This document shows, piece by piece, positions 37,016 through 49,081 of a stretch of 64,000 nt of DNA. The notes under the pieces are model-generated. The model did not search any database. It was not told the DNA's origin and saw only the letters and a program-made list of their open reading frames with translations. The position numbers and the translations under genes were made by a program. Origin of the DNA: Zonotrichia leucophrys gambelii (lineage: Eukaryota; Chordata; Aves; Passeriformes; Passerellidae); NCBI RefSeq assembly GCF_028769735.1, contig NC_088170.1:60979585-61043584 (forward strand), given 5' to 3'. Every line of letters begins with the position of its first letter. Position 1 is the stretch's first letter.

Positions 37016-37043
37016 GGGCCGGGCCGGGCCGGGCCGGGCCGGG
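37016..37043. repeat. GGGCC pentanucleotide repeat
   Basis: Five GGGCC units plus a partial one, about 280 bp inside MAGI2 intron 1. In the MAGI2 sense direction the run reads GGCCC. Confidence 0.9.
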
Positions 37044-37319
37044 AGGATCCGTCCCCGTGAGAGCGGGGCTGCAGGGGGTGCTGCCGCCGCCCCCCGCCCG
37101 CCCCCCCGGCATGGCGAAGCGCTGTCACTGACGCACATTTAATTCGCCCGGCTGCGGGTACCGCGCAGCGCCGCTCGCATCCTCCCCCCGCCGCCGGGGA
37201 GGGGGCGGCTCCGGCGGGGAGGGGGAAAGTCAAACTGCAGCAACAAAGTTGCTCCCCCTCCGCTCCCCCAGACCTGCCCCGGCCCCCGGGGGATGGGCAG
37301 GGAGGGGGGCCCGTGCCTG

Positions 37320-37327
37320 CCTTACCT
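37320..37327 (-). other. MAGI2: MAGI2 exon 1 splice donor
   Basis: On the minus strand the junction reads AG|GTAAGG, matching the consensus donor. It splits a glycine codon after its first base. Confidence 0.92.
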
Positions 37328-37626
37328 TGCTTGACGCACTTGAGGCGGATGGGGTCCTTGCAGTGCTTGATCACGGCCAGCACATCCCTGATGGTGAGCC
37401 CGGCCACGGGGGTCTCGTTCACCTCCAGCAGCAGCTCCTCCGGCACCAACTTGCTGCCCCCCTCATAGGCCACCTTGCCGGGCTTCACTTCCCCCAGGTA
37501 GGGGAACTGCCCATTCTCGGCGCCCCCCTTCAGCTCGAAGCCCAGCTGTCCCTCCGGGTTCCTCACGATCACGATCTCGTGGACTCTGCTCGTCCAGTGG
37601 CTTTTTTTCTTCAAGCCCTTGGACAT
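37326..37626 (-). CDS. MAGI2: MAGI2 coding exon 1 (N-terminal PDZ domain)
   Basis: MAGI2 (S-SCAM, AIP-1) is a multi-PDZ, WW and guanylate-kinase-like scaffold of synapses, podocyte slit diaphragms and cell junctions. This exon encodes its first 100 residues and the first base of residue 101. The protein begins MSKGLKKKSHWTSRVHE and then enters the first PDZ domain, often called PDZ0 (about residues 17-100). QLGF at 27-30 is the carboxylate-binding loop, followed by GGAENGQFPYLGEVKPG (34-50) and EELLLEVNETPVAGL (63-77), ending at CVKQ. The sequence fits MAGI2 better than MAGI1 or MAGI3. The ATG (37624-37626) has G at -3 and T at +4. Translation in the same frame past 37326 is intron: the exon ends at CAAG|GTAAGG, a strong donor with phase 1. 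Later exons lie left of the window. Confidence 0.97.
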
Positions 37627-37826
37627 TGCCGTGGGGATGCTCTGCCCGACTCCCTCCCTGCAGTCTTGTGCTTCTTCCCCCCGTCCCTCTGTGCCCCCAG
37701 TCCCCGGGGCAGCCGCGCTCCTCCGGGCAGGCTCGGGGCGGGCGGAGCGGCCGCGGCTGTGCCGGCCGGCGGCCCCGCGGGCTGCAGCTGGGTCGGGGAG
37801 CGCCTCAGTGCCCGCTGCTCCCGGCT

Positions 37827-37841
37827 TTAGCTGATATCCAT
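37827..37841 (-). other. Upstream ORF of four codons before MAGI2
   Basis: On the minus strand GCTGCCATGG gives a near-ideal initiation context, followed by ATG GAT ATC AGC TAA (peptide MDIS). The stop is 200 bp upstream of the MAGI2 ATG with no splice needed between them. If transcription starts further upstream, this minimal uORF would be met first and could limit initiation at the weaker main start. Its inclusion in the mRNA is inferred. Confidence 0.55.
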
Positions 37842-38228
37842 GGCAGCCGCGGCGGCCGGACCCTGCCTGCGCGTGGATGCACTAGTTGTAGAGAAACTGG
37901 CAGGAGGGAGGAGGGAGGAGGGAGGGAGGCAGCGGGAGGGAGGGGACGGCCGCGGCGCGGGGAGGAGGAGGAGGGCTGTCGGTGTCGGTGCCGGAGCGAG
38001 GCGGGCGCTGTTTCGCCGCTCCCGCCTCGCCTGACCCGGTAGTGAAGGCCGAGAGAGAGGCTGCCTGGCACGGCCGGCAGAAGGCGGAGAGCGGCCCGGG
38101 CGGGGGGGCCAGGGCGCTCTGCGAGCGGGAGGGAGAGCGGCGACCTCCGCCCGGCCCCAGCGCGGCCCCGGCCGGGAGGGGGCGCTCGGGAGAACTGGGG
38201 CGCTGGCCCCGCCGCCTGCCCCGCCCGG

Positions 38229-38535
38229 CCGACACTGACCGATACCGCGCTGGACACTGCCCAGCACCGCCCCGGCCCGGCCCGGCCGGACAGTGCCCAG
38301 CACCGCCCCGGCAGACACTGACCAGCGTCTTTCCCCGGCCGGACACTGACCAGCACCGCCCCGGCCCGGCCGGACACTGGCCAGCGCCTTCACCCGTCTG
38401 GACACACTGCCTGGCACGCCTCGGCCCGGCCGGACACTGCCCAGCGTCTGCCCCCGGTCGGACCCTGCCCAGTGCCGCCCCGGCCCGGCTGGACACACTG
38501 CCCGGTACCGGCCCGGCACCGCCCCGCCCCGCCCC
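38229..38535. repeat. Degenerate GC-rich minisatellite with alternating units
   Basis: About ten tandem units of 23-38 bp, each starting GGACAC(AC)TG. One unit type continues CCCAGCACCGCCCCGGCCCG, the other (A/C)CCAGCGTCTTTCCCCGG or similar. From about 38288 the two types mostly alternate, giving a dimeric period near 59 bp. The array lies 600-900 bp upstream of the MAGI2 ATG inside the CpG island. A long plus-strand open frame runs through it only because stop codons are rare in such DNA. Confidence 0.85.
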
Positions 38536-38640
38536 TGTGAGGGGAGCGGCAGCCCTCGAACAGTCGGGGGCACCGCTGGGGGAGCTGCCCGAGCCGGAGC
38601 GGGAAGGGTCCTGCGGATCAGGAACTCTGCTTGCGGCCGG

Positions 38641-41600
38641 GAAGCACCAAAGGCAGCTGGGCTTTGGCTGTGGCTGCAAAGCCGAGAGACATCTGCTTGC
38701 TTCGGGGATCTCCGTGTCACGGGCGTTTGCTGCAGAGTTATTTCACTCCATGCGAAAACCTCAGTTCATTGAGTTGCACATGGGCATTGTTGTTTACGCT
38801 GGGTGCTGAGCCCAGAGCTGATGGCTCAGGAGGGTGCTACACCTGAAGAGGGTATGACAAAGAGAAGGGTGGCAGTTCTTCTCCTTGAATTTACTGTCAC
38901 CCAGCAAGTGTTCACCACCCTCGCACTGGTTGCCTTCTGCTACTTGTCCTTAGCCAAAATCCCACCCTCCAGCCTGCAGACCCTCCCTGGAGCCCCAGCA
39001 GTGGGATGCACTGTTCAGCATATACTGTACCTCAATCCTCCTGTGAGCTCTCCCTTTGCTTAGTTCTGTCATATGCCTCACATGTGTGAGAGCAGTGAGT
39101 GTGGCAATAGGCATGTCTTTCTAGGAAACTTGCCTTGACGAAAAAAATAGTTTCCATCCCAAGTGGAGGTTGACAAAAAACACTCAGAACAACATCCTGA
39201 CTTTAGGAAATGTAGTTTTTGAGCCTGCGGGGTATAGAGCAGGATACATGAAGGCAGGGGTCTGCAGACAGGGCATTAAATGGGAAAAGGCAGGAGAAAT
39301 GTACTTTGCGTTATGGCATGTGATTTAAAGATGGTCAGATATTTTTGAAATTTCAATTAAAGTGACTCCGCAATGAAATTTTCCAAATTGTGCCGCTGTT
39401 TTCCTCTTGGTTTCTATGGAAACAGGCCTTTATGTGATCATGCTTGGCTGTGTCTCCTTTACTTCTCCAATAACTTTTGAAGCTGTTGGGCAGTTTCACC
39501 CAAATCTATCTCAAATATAATTAAGCTATTTCATGAAAACAGGCAGCTGGGTAGGGCTGAGAGATCCTGTAAATGTCCCAAAGGCTGTAACATGAACTTG
39601 CCTCTTATTAAACAGTGATTCACATGGTTGAGAGACCATATAAATGTCTTGGTAATGAGAAAAGTTTCAATTACAGCTCGTTATCAGCCTCACTATAAGT
39701 CTGTGGGAAAACAGGGTTCTTCAGTCCATTTTCCCTCAGAACTACTCGGGTTCCAGAGGGGTAGAAAGACACATGCAGAGGGGAAGAAAACTTTGAGAAA
39801 TTGCTGACATCTGTATTTGCAAGTCATTCCACCTGTTTTGCTGTGGGGGCCTGGTCAGAAGTGCAAAGCTCTGTGTGTGAGTGGCTTCACGAAAGTGGGC
39901 TCAAAGGATAAAGAAACCAAGACCCCAGATATTTGGAAACATGAGATGCATAAGTACAGACAGCTGAAGATGAGAGGGGATCTGGGAAGATGTCTTGACT
40001 GGAAGGTACTGAGATATTTTCACTGGTGGGACAAGGGTTATGTAACAAGGGCTCCTTTTCCAAAGACCATCATGAATGTCCTGTTGTCACTGGGAAGCAG
40101 GAGCTCTGGTCTGACAAAAAGAGGTCAGTAGGTAGCCCTGTAGAGTCTTTCTGTAGCCCTGCCTTTTCAATTTGTCTTGGTTTTTAGTTCAGAAATGGGG
40201 TAGGAACGAAATGGCTGAAAAGAGGAATACAAGACACAACATCCCATTATCCTTCCTATGTTTTACCAAAATCACTTCTTTGCTGAGTCATCTGCTCTAC
40301 TAAAGTCCACTCTTTAAAAGTGGTCACCATTTCTTAATTTGGAGTTTGTAGTCATTCTGCTAGTAGAGTATTGCTGTTGTTGATTTGTCTTATAATTAAA
40401 ATAAATTTTTAAGTAAGTCCATGTTTACCACAATATATATACAACGCTAGGACATCTGCCAAAAATACAGCTCTTAGTAAATATGTCAAGAAATATTGGA
40501 AATATCCCTAGATGGGGGAAGGGCATGTTGTGGTTGTTACTTTTCTTAGGAGTCTCTAGTAAAGTATTGATCAGAGTTTTTAAAATGCTCATTACCATTT
40601 TAAGACAGATGACTTTAACGATAGCTAATGGATAGAGCATTTCTGATTTCACATGTGCTATGGAAAAACCCAGCTGAATAAACCCTTAATGTCTAACTGC
40701 AGTTGTATTAATCTAAAATAATAACATGTAGAAGTGGTGGAATTGGTGTTGCAGTGGCATTAACTTGGAGGGCAGCAATGTGAGCCAGGCAGATCCTAGC
40801 ACAGGCATCTGCAGTTTGGCAGAGAAGTGGGAGATTAGATGGAAGGAGCCTTAGCAGTTTTCCCAAAGCAGATCTGTGTGTTTGTTGCTTGATCCTCATG
40901 TCAGGAAAAGATGGCAGTTTCCAGGTTCAGGGACCAAGAAAACTTGGTGAGGAGGATGGCAGCCATACCTGTTAAGAACAGGAGGGAGTGAAGGATGGCT
41001 GAAGATTGGTGTTCCTCTGCAGCATTCTCTTACAGGAGCCATAAGATTTTAGAGTTTTGAGTTGACTGTTTATGAGTGAAATTTTGCCATCATATCATAG
41101 CTGGCTTATGTGCTTTGGGCCTAGGGCAGTAATACCAGAAACACATAGCTTGCTTTGCACCATTTCAGCTCATTTTGTTTAATTTTTACAGGGGTAGAGG
41201 GTTATCTGTGCAACCAGATTATTCTTGTCTCTGACAGAGCAGGCACCCCAGCATGTGGCTGAAGAAGTGAGTGAGCAGATTTACTGTCTGACCCCTGAAG
41301 AGCTCAAAAAGCACTTTGTGATTTGCCAAGACCTTTCTGTTATTCCCTTCCATTGGTTCATCCCAGGAGGGCCCGTGAGCTGGTCCTGAGTGTGAATGTA
41401 AGGGTATCTAACACAAGGGATTTCCTTGAGCAAAAGTAACAACAGCATATAATGAAACACATTCAGCAAACAACACAAATGCCTTTATTATTCCTTTAAA
41501 TCTGTGCCTGTAAACACAGGAACCAGTAAGTCACTGTACATTTGGGAGTAAAGTTGAGCACATGAGTAAGCTGAAGCGTGAGACTTCATAAATATATTTG

Positions 41601-44600
41601 GTAGCTGGAAAGGAATCCTTCCTACTGTAACATTACAGATTCAGTAAAAAAGTAACTGAATTCTGGTTTTATTTTCAGTATGCCATGTTTTTAGATAAGT
41701 GAATTCCTGAGACAGAAAATGATGTATTGCACATGCCAAAGCGGATAAAAAGAAAATACATCCATTATCTTCTATTATTTATGCAGGAATGGAGTTCTCT
41801 GCCTTGTAATTGTGTTTGTAATGTTGGACTTGAACTCAGAAGACATTAAATTTCCTTCTTCAGCACATGCTTCCTGTGTGACTGGATGATAACAACATGA
41901 TATTGCTCTCTCATTTTTTCCATTTTAGTATGGGCATAATTCCTCTTTTCTCTACAGTTTTCTATTTAACATGTCAGCCACCCAACAATTATTCTTAAAT
42001 AAGCTTCTCAACGCTACAATATAAATTCATCATAGGACATGTATTCATCTAGGGCCAGGAATTCAGATGATTAAATCCAAAATCATAAATATTTTCCCTG
42101 TACCTTTAGTTACCTGAAAAGTTTGTAATATATTATCTTCCCATCAGTGGAGCTCCAGAGTGTCTTAGTTGATTTCTTCAGCTTGGAGTTCTAAATGTCC
42201 TCCTTGGGATTCTGCAAAAATGCCAAGTCCTTTATTTCTTTGGATAAAAACAAAAAATTCCTAATATTCTCAGCTGCAAATTTCACCAAAAAACCACTAG
42301 AAATTTGTTACCACATTTACTACAGTCACACATGTCTTCTGTGAGTCTTAGTTTTATTAGTATGAGTCTAGAGTTATTTCTAGTATTAATCTTTTCCCAT
42401 TCCCTGGCTTCAGCTTTTGAGAACACTTGCTTTAGAAAGGCTAATTCCTCAGGCTATTTATCTAAAAATTCTTTTCCCAAGTCCTCCAAATTCTCAAGTT
42501 TGATAAAAAATACATGTTTTATAGTACTACAGAGAAAAAAAAGAATTATTGTGTGTGTTTTGTTGGGTTTTTATTTGTCTTAGATCAAAATGTTCCATAG
42601 TCTTGGCCATCAGTGTTTCAAAATAATTTGTTATTTAATTTTAAACATCAACATTTTGTAAATCATACATCTGGCAAAAAATGCAAACTAATGGGTAATA
42701 CTCAGCTGTCTCAACCCATTGGAGGATTCCGGTTTTGGCAATAGCTCTTGCAGAGGCCAAATGTGATCACTTCTGCATGGGAAGAAAATAGTCTCTATGG
42801 CTGTATTGGAGGATAAAGGCAACTTTTGGGAGCAGAGAAAAATCAAAGACTGAAGTTCATCTAAATGGTATTGTTTACAACAGGTTTATAAGATTGCAGG
42901 AAACATTTTGTTCTCTCCTTCTCATCTCTGTTGGCTTTTGTTTTAAAATAATCTTTCTCAGTTACTTTTCCCTTTTGCTATCAAATTTTGGTAGTACATA
43001 CTTCCCATGCTGCTCTTGCTAGCTGCTCATGAGTTGATTAAGGTGAGACATAGAAAATTTGTTGGAGGTCAAAAACTTCCCCAGGGACAAAGTTGTGGAG
43101 ACAGTCTGTCAAAATAAATTTGAAAAGAGCCATTGAAATAAACAAATGATAGCCTCTTCCTACAGCAATGCAAGTTTAAATTGCATCCCAGTAAATATCC
43201 ACAGCAGAAGACAGAATAAGACAGAAACAAAACTGCACACAACACCCCATCAGAAAATAATCCTTTAAATTTGTCCTGACAGTAGAAAGATAGCAAGCCT
43301 ACAAGTATCTGTTACAGTGAAATGGAAGAGAAACGGGAGGCTCACCGTGAATTACTCCTGCTGGGTGGTGGTTGGTATTCTGAAAAATAGCAGATAAAGT
43401 GGCTCAGTAAGAGCCTGGGTTTGAATTGATGTCTCCTCTACCACCATGGCACCAGTTTGTGCACTTGCTAGTCAAAGTCATTCTGTATCTGGTCTCTTCA
43501 GTTTCCCATTTTAATATTTAGTATTCAGTAATCTACCTCACCATTAAAATATCCATAAACATTTGGCTGTTTCTGGTATGTGATATCTTAGATTAGCAAA
43601 CTACCATGGGCCTATTCTCTGAATTCTTTTTTCCTTGCCTTATTTTCATTTCCCTTGGATTAGACAAAATGAGACTTTCCTCTTTCATGTTTATAATCGG
43701 TTTCATTTTACATTTCATATGAACTAACAGTGCTGCTGAGATTGATCTCACAGCGTGGCTGGGAAAGGAGATGAATATTTTATGAACTTATAAAAGATAA
43801 AATGAAAGCATATTATTCTAGGGATGTATTGTTGATGTTCCATGTAAAATTGTGACAGCATGTCCATTCAGAACCTTATTTGCACATCTCTCTCATCTCT
43901 TTGAGAGGAGTAACTTCTCCATGTCAAAATTCTAGCACTTAATGTGATTGCAAAGCCTTTTTGTCATGAAAATTAACAAATACTTCTGAAGTTAGAAGTA
44001 TTCACACAGACATCACCATGGAAATTTATAAGAGGTTGCATGTTTTGTAGATACATTTCCATAAATATTAAAGCATGGTGCAATGAGGAGTTTGGAGAAA
44101 ATGACTCAAAAATAATACCTGCAGAAACTCTCCCAATGCTTGTCACTGCTCAGAGGCCATGCATGAGCCAAACTGAGCACGAAAGAAACCTCACTCAATT
44201 TAGCAATTTGGTGCAAGTGGTGCTGAAGCACCCAACTGGCCAAATTCTCAATGTTTTTCCCTTAGTAAGCCTGAAGCTTTAATGAATTCAGCTGGTGAGG
44301 ATGATGCCTCATTTCCATTGCTCTACCACACTTTTAAATTCAACAGAGTTCCTGATTCGTGCTGCCTCATGACAGCTGAAGGACAGGGTATCCCTTGTCT
44401 GATCAGGATCCAGCTACTCTTCACTCCCTGCTGTCTGTGTTTTTCACAAATGCAGAAACATTTGGGTTGCTTTCACCAGCTGGCTGTATTGCAGAATTAG
44501 CTGGTGATGGAGACATCTTTATGTATCATGTATCATCACACTGAGGTTGGTGACAAAAATGGTTTTGAATTAGCAAAGCTTAATTTCAGAGTGGTGTATA

Positions 44601-46375
44601 AATACCCAAAAACTTGAATACTAGGATAAACCTAGAGCCCTTGTCTCTGCCCCACAACCAGAGTGTGTGTGCTCCAGATGTGACATAAGGGCATTTGCAC
44701 ACCCTGAGGTTTTGTGCAATTTTGTTTATGTAGATCTGGAATTGGCCCACACCTGCTTAAAATCACAAGATGGGCTTTGCTGTGTTTTCAGGATGATAAA
44801 CAAAAGTGCTCTCAAGGATGCTGAATTACCTTCCTGTGCAGTTTTGGTGTTATTCTCAGAACATGGCCCCATGCTGTGTCACACTGGTGGCTGTGCATCA
44901 TTCTCAAACAGAACATTTCTGCACAGGTGCTTCCATCAATAGCAGCTCACGGATGGGACTGCACTGCACTGTCAGGTCACTGATGCTGCTCTTGAATGAC
45001 GTTTTCAGGGGGAGAAAAAAAGCTTCAATTGATGTAATGACCTAAATCTAATGATTTGAAGACAGAACCCTCAATCAAGACTTCAATTCAAGGTTTTTGT
45101 TCCTGTAAATTGTAGGTCAAGGCCACAGTCTCCAGGAATATTTGATGCTTGACCAGAAATCCAGGTTTTCCTGGGGAAAATGCTCAGATAGGCACCTCCA
45201 CTGAATTTGAAGAAGGAAGCATGCTCATCCTCCTGAAGCAAGACAGGTGCAAGTCAGCCCTTACTGCACTCAGTTGAGAGATTTGTGTTGAACACATAGC
45301 ATATAAAAATAGATTTTAAAAGTTTCAGAAGTCAAATTATTCTTATTTTTACTTTGGAAATGTGTTTTCTTGAGCTGAGAGGAAAAGATACTGTACTTTA
45401 TCATTGCCTTGTTATATGATAGGTGGAAATGAAAGAAAGACTGTGTTTGCTAGGTGCTGAATTTTTTTATCACTAATCAAAGGAAAAAATGTTCTCAGTC
45501 ACTGTGCAGTTAGAAACACATGAAGAAGAAACACTGCATGGGCAATTAGATTATTTTTGCAATTTCCTACAGATTATTTAATTAGTCTGAGAGACTTTAT
45601 TCAAGGACAGGTTTGTTAGTTTTCTTCTATCTAAATAATATTGGAGCTCTCATGGCCTTCATATAAACATGATGTTTTTTTCTCATAAGGATTCTTTATT
45701 TGTAAGTCTACTTTTCTGTCACAGCCACTGCCTGGGTTGTTGTGTCTGAAGCCAGTAACACTTGCTCTTTTGTCCCTGTAAATTAATGATGTAGGCAGTG
45801 GTGACTCTAATCCACGGTTCTGCTGCTGCAGTCCTTCACTCCAATTCTTTTTCACCCCAAGGTTAATAATGAAGTAGTGGAATAATGACCATACCATAGG
45901 TAAATAAGGAGGCTAACACCAGTGCTGAGATTTATTTTAAAAAGAGGTTTTAAAAAAGTAGAGAGGAAGAAAGAAAGAACTATTCTAATTAGAAAGAACT
46001 TTTAAATAATTTAATTACTTCCTGAAGACTTTGTGATATATATTGGTTTGGGATGTGTCTTGTTTTCACTTTAGATTTTAAATTCAGTAAACTTCTTGTC
46101 AGATACAATTACTTGCAATTCTCATAGGACTCCTGCCATCACTGTGAGCTTTGTCCCATGTATTTACATCATAAATTAGTATTTATGCTCTGAACAGCTT
46201 TTAATACCAGCTTTTAATACAGATATAATGGATAATAGGGGTAAAAGCAGGCAAGATCACAAAGTTCTAAGATCGCTTTCTGAGCACATAATAGATTTTG
46301 GGGGAGACTGAACACTGTAATAAGCTCTGCTGAGAGATTGACTCACTGTGGGCTTCTGTGATCCAACAGGGCTCA
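38641..46375. other. Upstream intergenic DNA, nothing recognised
   Basis: AT-rich sequence upstream of MAGI2. The first 420 bp are moderately GC-rich and could hold a divergent non-coding transcript, but no exon can be shown. No repeat family was recognised in the rest. Confidence 0.5.
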
Positions 46376-46478
46376 GCCCTGAGCAATTTGCTCTGCTTGA
46401 CCCTGCTCTGGGCATTGGGTTGGACTTGGTGTTGTTTAGCAGAGGTTGTTTAATCTCAACAATTCAGTAATTCTGTGT
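46376..46478 (+). mobile_element. CR1 tail fragment
   Basis: A diverged CR1 3' end with CTGAGCAATTTGCTCTGCTTGA, CCTGCTCTGGGCATTGGGTTGGAC and GGTTGTTTAATCTCAACAATTC, ending AATTCTGTG. The 'gagcaacctgctct' type tail marks a different CR1 subfamily from the other copies in the window. Confidence 0.8.
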
Positions 46479-48990
46479 GGTTGTGTGCCAACCAAATCAC
46501 TGGAGTCTTCTGACACAGCTGTTCATTGAGCCACATCATCCTTGCCATAAAGTTGTATGAAGGCAATATTGTGGATGGAGACCAGTTCTGCAATTATTAG
46601 ATTGAGCAGTGCTCCTTCACAGCAATTTTCCCATTGACTTTTATATTAAATTGGCTTCTGAGCACCTCTTGACCTGAAGGTTAAGCTCTTGGTATGCAAT
46701 TCAATTTAAAAATTAATTGACACTATTAAGACACTTCTTCCAAACCCAAATTAATAACTCTCTTAATTTACAAACCTAGGAGCCCTGAATGAATTAATAA
46801 TGTATTTACTGGGTTTATATATTGGCATTCCTACAATACTAAATAGATGCAATTGGTATTAGTTCAGCTGGTCTCAGGTTGAAACTGATTTCTCCCAGTG
46901 GTGAGAGAAAATGACAAGTTGCTCATTTGACAGGATTTTATATCTAGTAGGGTACACTTTACAAAGGAGTGCTGGAAATAGAGGAAAATATTGCTTTATC
47001 CTACAGAGATGAGCTAATAATGAATTATTTTTTCCTTCTCTTCAGGTGAAACCAAATTTTCAGTGGGACCCACATAGTGCTGCCTTTATAGCATGATTTA
47101 ATTTTTGGGTGTGCATTTTAAAGTGTCACTGGAACAAATCTTTTATCCTTGCTGCTTGCACTTAAAAAATGAGTGCTGCACTGGCAGCTGTTTCCCTACA
47201 GAAAACGTCTGACCTACCCAATTAACAATCTTATTTTCTGAAGTACTTAATTGTTTTCCTGATATTGCTCCTTCAGTTTTGGTATCCAGTAACCTCAGGA
47301 TGCCCTTCTCTCAGAAAGTACACGTTTCCACCTGCAGATTTTGTCTATGCAATCATCTTCCTAAAGCAGATCTGCACACTGTTGTACCTTGGTTTCTACT
47401 GAGGTCCATCATCTTAGCATTGTCTTCAAAAGAAATAAATGTAGTGAGAGTTTTAAAAATTTATTTCTGTACATAAAAAGATATTGAAAGTCATTGCTTT
47501 TGGATTGTACCATTGCAAAATCTGGAAGGCATTAATTTTGAAGCTCTCTTCTCAAGCTAGCCAATTTATTGCTAGAGAAAAAGATCCACAGCAAAGTAAG
47601 AATTAGACTAGATTTTTCAGCATCTTTTACAGAAGTCTCCCTGAAGAACATGTTTTCAGTCATTGCAAGGGAGCAAGAAGTCACCTTGTTTCTTAGACAG
47701 CAATAACCAGACAGATAAAAAGTAGGTCAAAATTGACCCTTTTCAAGGTTTGTTTGGTTTCTATACATTTAAGGGAAATAAGTCACTTTTGTGATTTGGA
47801 AATAGTGAGTCAATTCCAGCCCAAAAGAACAAGTAAAGTAATTGACACTTCTTCTAGGTGTAAATACGATGGAATTAAACTCCACTGAATTGATTTGCAT
47901 ATATGTATGTTATAATTAATTATCAAAATAAAGTCTGTGTGAATATTAAGAGACTCACTTTAATCTTAGTGTGAAAAAGAGTTAAAATAAACTTGAATTT
48001 CTGTTCTTAATGATTTATTTTGAACTTCAGTATATATATCCCACAGTTTACCTTTAGTTTGGCATTTATATGTTATCATTGAGTAGTTATAAGACCAGTT
48101 TGTCATTTGAAAAGTGGATAGTTTTCTAGGATAATTTCTGGAGATGTAGATGGGAACGTAAATTTTTTACAATGAATGTAGCTGCTTGTATTTTTTATTC
48201 TGAATCACGGGTGCTTTTTACGAATCTGGAAATTGTGATTCTAGCAGGGATTTTGACTGTTATGGGTGCTCACACTTTGGGAGCTCACTCCTTTTTGCAA
48301 AAGCATGGCACTTGACAGTGTTTGTTACTACTAACACTTGGCTCTCTGCAGTGATAAGAGGATGGCAGTAGGCAGGTGTTACGCTGTGACTACTACTTAG
48401 CAGGAGAATCTTGCTCCTTATCCTAGCCCTTATTCTCCCATCTGCTTGCTTCACTCACTGTTGTGTCTGGCTGGAATCCAGATTTGTAAACTCTTTTGGG
48501 GACTTGGATTTTTTTTTTTTTGGTACATATTCCATGCTTCTAGATGACTTCACACAGAAAGCACAATAATTATCTCTTCTTCTAAGACTGCAGGACAAAT
48601 ATTGTACTCTATAGCCTTGCCTCTGACCATCAGAACTTAACAAATTGTAGGACTGCATTGTGGCTCTGTCCCTCACCATGCAGCTCACTTTTCTTGTAAT
48701 AGGAACAAGCATTCTTAAATGCCCTTTTTGGGCTAACAAATAAAAATAATTGGGGCATCTACTACACCAGACTAAATTAGGGAATAAATTTAGCCATTTA
48801 TATAATAGTATCCTGTTGGTGGTAAATTGAATTTAATTGACCATTTTTATTTAGAATAAAGAGTACTGCAACAGTTCCTTGTTATCTTAAACTTCTAAAT
48901 TAGTCAATGAGCTAATACTTAGGTAAAATGAAAGTATATTCATACTTCTGTTTTATTTTACATTTGGGTTGGGGATTTCTTTTTCCCAAA
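46479..48990. other. Upstream intergenic DNA, nothing recognised
   Basis: AT-rich sequence without supportable genes or repeats. A T run lies at about 48510-48521. Confidence 0.5.
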
Positions 48991-49081
48991 AGCTGATTAG
49001 GGTATTGTGTAATAACACCAATGCTGTGGGTTCGATCCTCATATGAGTAATACACTTAAGTTGGACTTGGTGATCCTTGAT
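48991..49081 (+). mobile_element. tRNA-Ile-derived SINE fragment with CR1 tail start
   Basis: GCTGATTAGGGTATTGTG, TAATAACACCAA and GTGGGTTCGATCCTCATATGAG line up with the D-stem end, anticodon arm (AAT, Ile) and T arm of a tRNA-Ile. Next comes CACTTAAGTTGGACTTGGTG ATCCTTGATG, which is the start of a CR1 3' tail. A SINE of this design is described in zebra finch (TguSINE1). The copy lacks the first ~16 tRNA positions and the end of its tail, so it is not a functional tRNA gene. Confidence 0.78.

Larger units (their letters stand above)
1..37325 (-). other. MAGI2: MAGI2 intron 1, 5' part
   Basis: Everything to the left of the splice donor at 37325 should belong to the first intron of MAGI2, because the exon at 37326-37626 reads leftwards and ends in a consensus donor. 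No second MAGI2 exon is visible, so the intron continues past the window edge. Very long introns are known for this gene in vertebrates. The interval is AT-rich and filled with interspersed repeats that are listed separately. Its intronic status is an inference from the exon and donor. Confidence 0.85.
36830..38640 (-). promoter_or_regulatory. MAGI2: CpG island, MAGI2 promoter region
   Basis: About 1.8 kb of strongly GC-rich, CpG-dense sequence in an otherwise AT-rich window. It surrounds MAGI2 coding exon 1 and extends about 1 kb upstream and 0.5 kb into the intron. Several GGGGCGG/CCGCCCC-type Sp1 boxes are present and no TATA box stands at a fixed distance, which fits a broad CpG-island promoter. 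The transcription start cannot be placed from sequence alone. Such islands often fire in both directions, and in human MAGI2 a divergent lncRNA is known. Nothing here proves one in this species. Confidence 0.85.

Noticed and set aside
36814..37325. Long minus-strand open frame continuing from MAGI2 exon 1 to about 36814
   Set aside because: Homology to MAGI2 stops exactly at a consensus splice donor. The remainder is GC-rich intron that happens to lack stops.
37249..38809. Several 100-300-codon open frames on both strands of the CpG island
   Set aside because: Low-complexity Pro/Arg/Gly/Ala translations caused by GC-rich DNA and the minisatellite, with no domain and shadowing MAGI2.
38640..39063. 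Possible divergent transcript (counterpart of the human MAGI2 antisense lncRNA)
   Set aside because: Plausible from knowledge of the human locus, but no exon, splice site pair or poly(A) arrangement could be demonstrated.
49027..49036. tRNA T-arm consensus GGTTCGATCC suggesting a tRNA gene
   Set aside because: The 5' third of the tRNA and the pairing acceptor stem are missing, and a CR1 tail follows, so it is a SINE.
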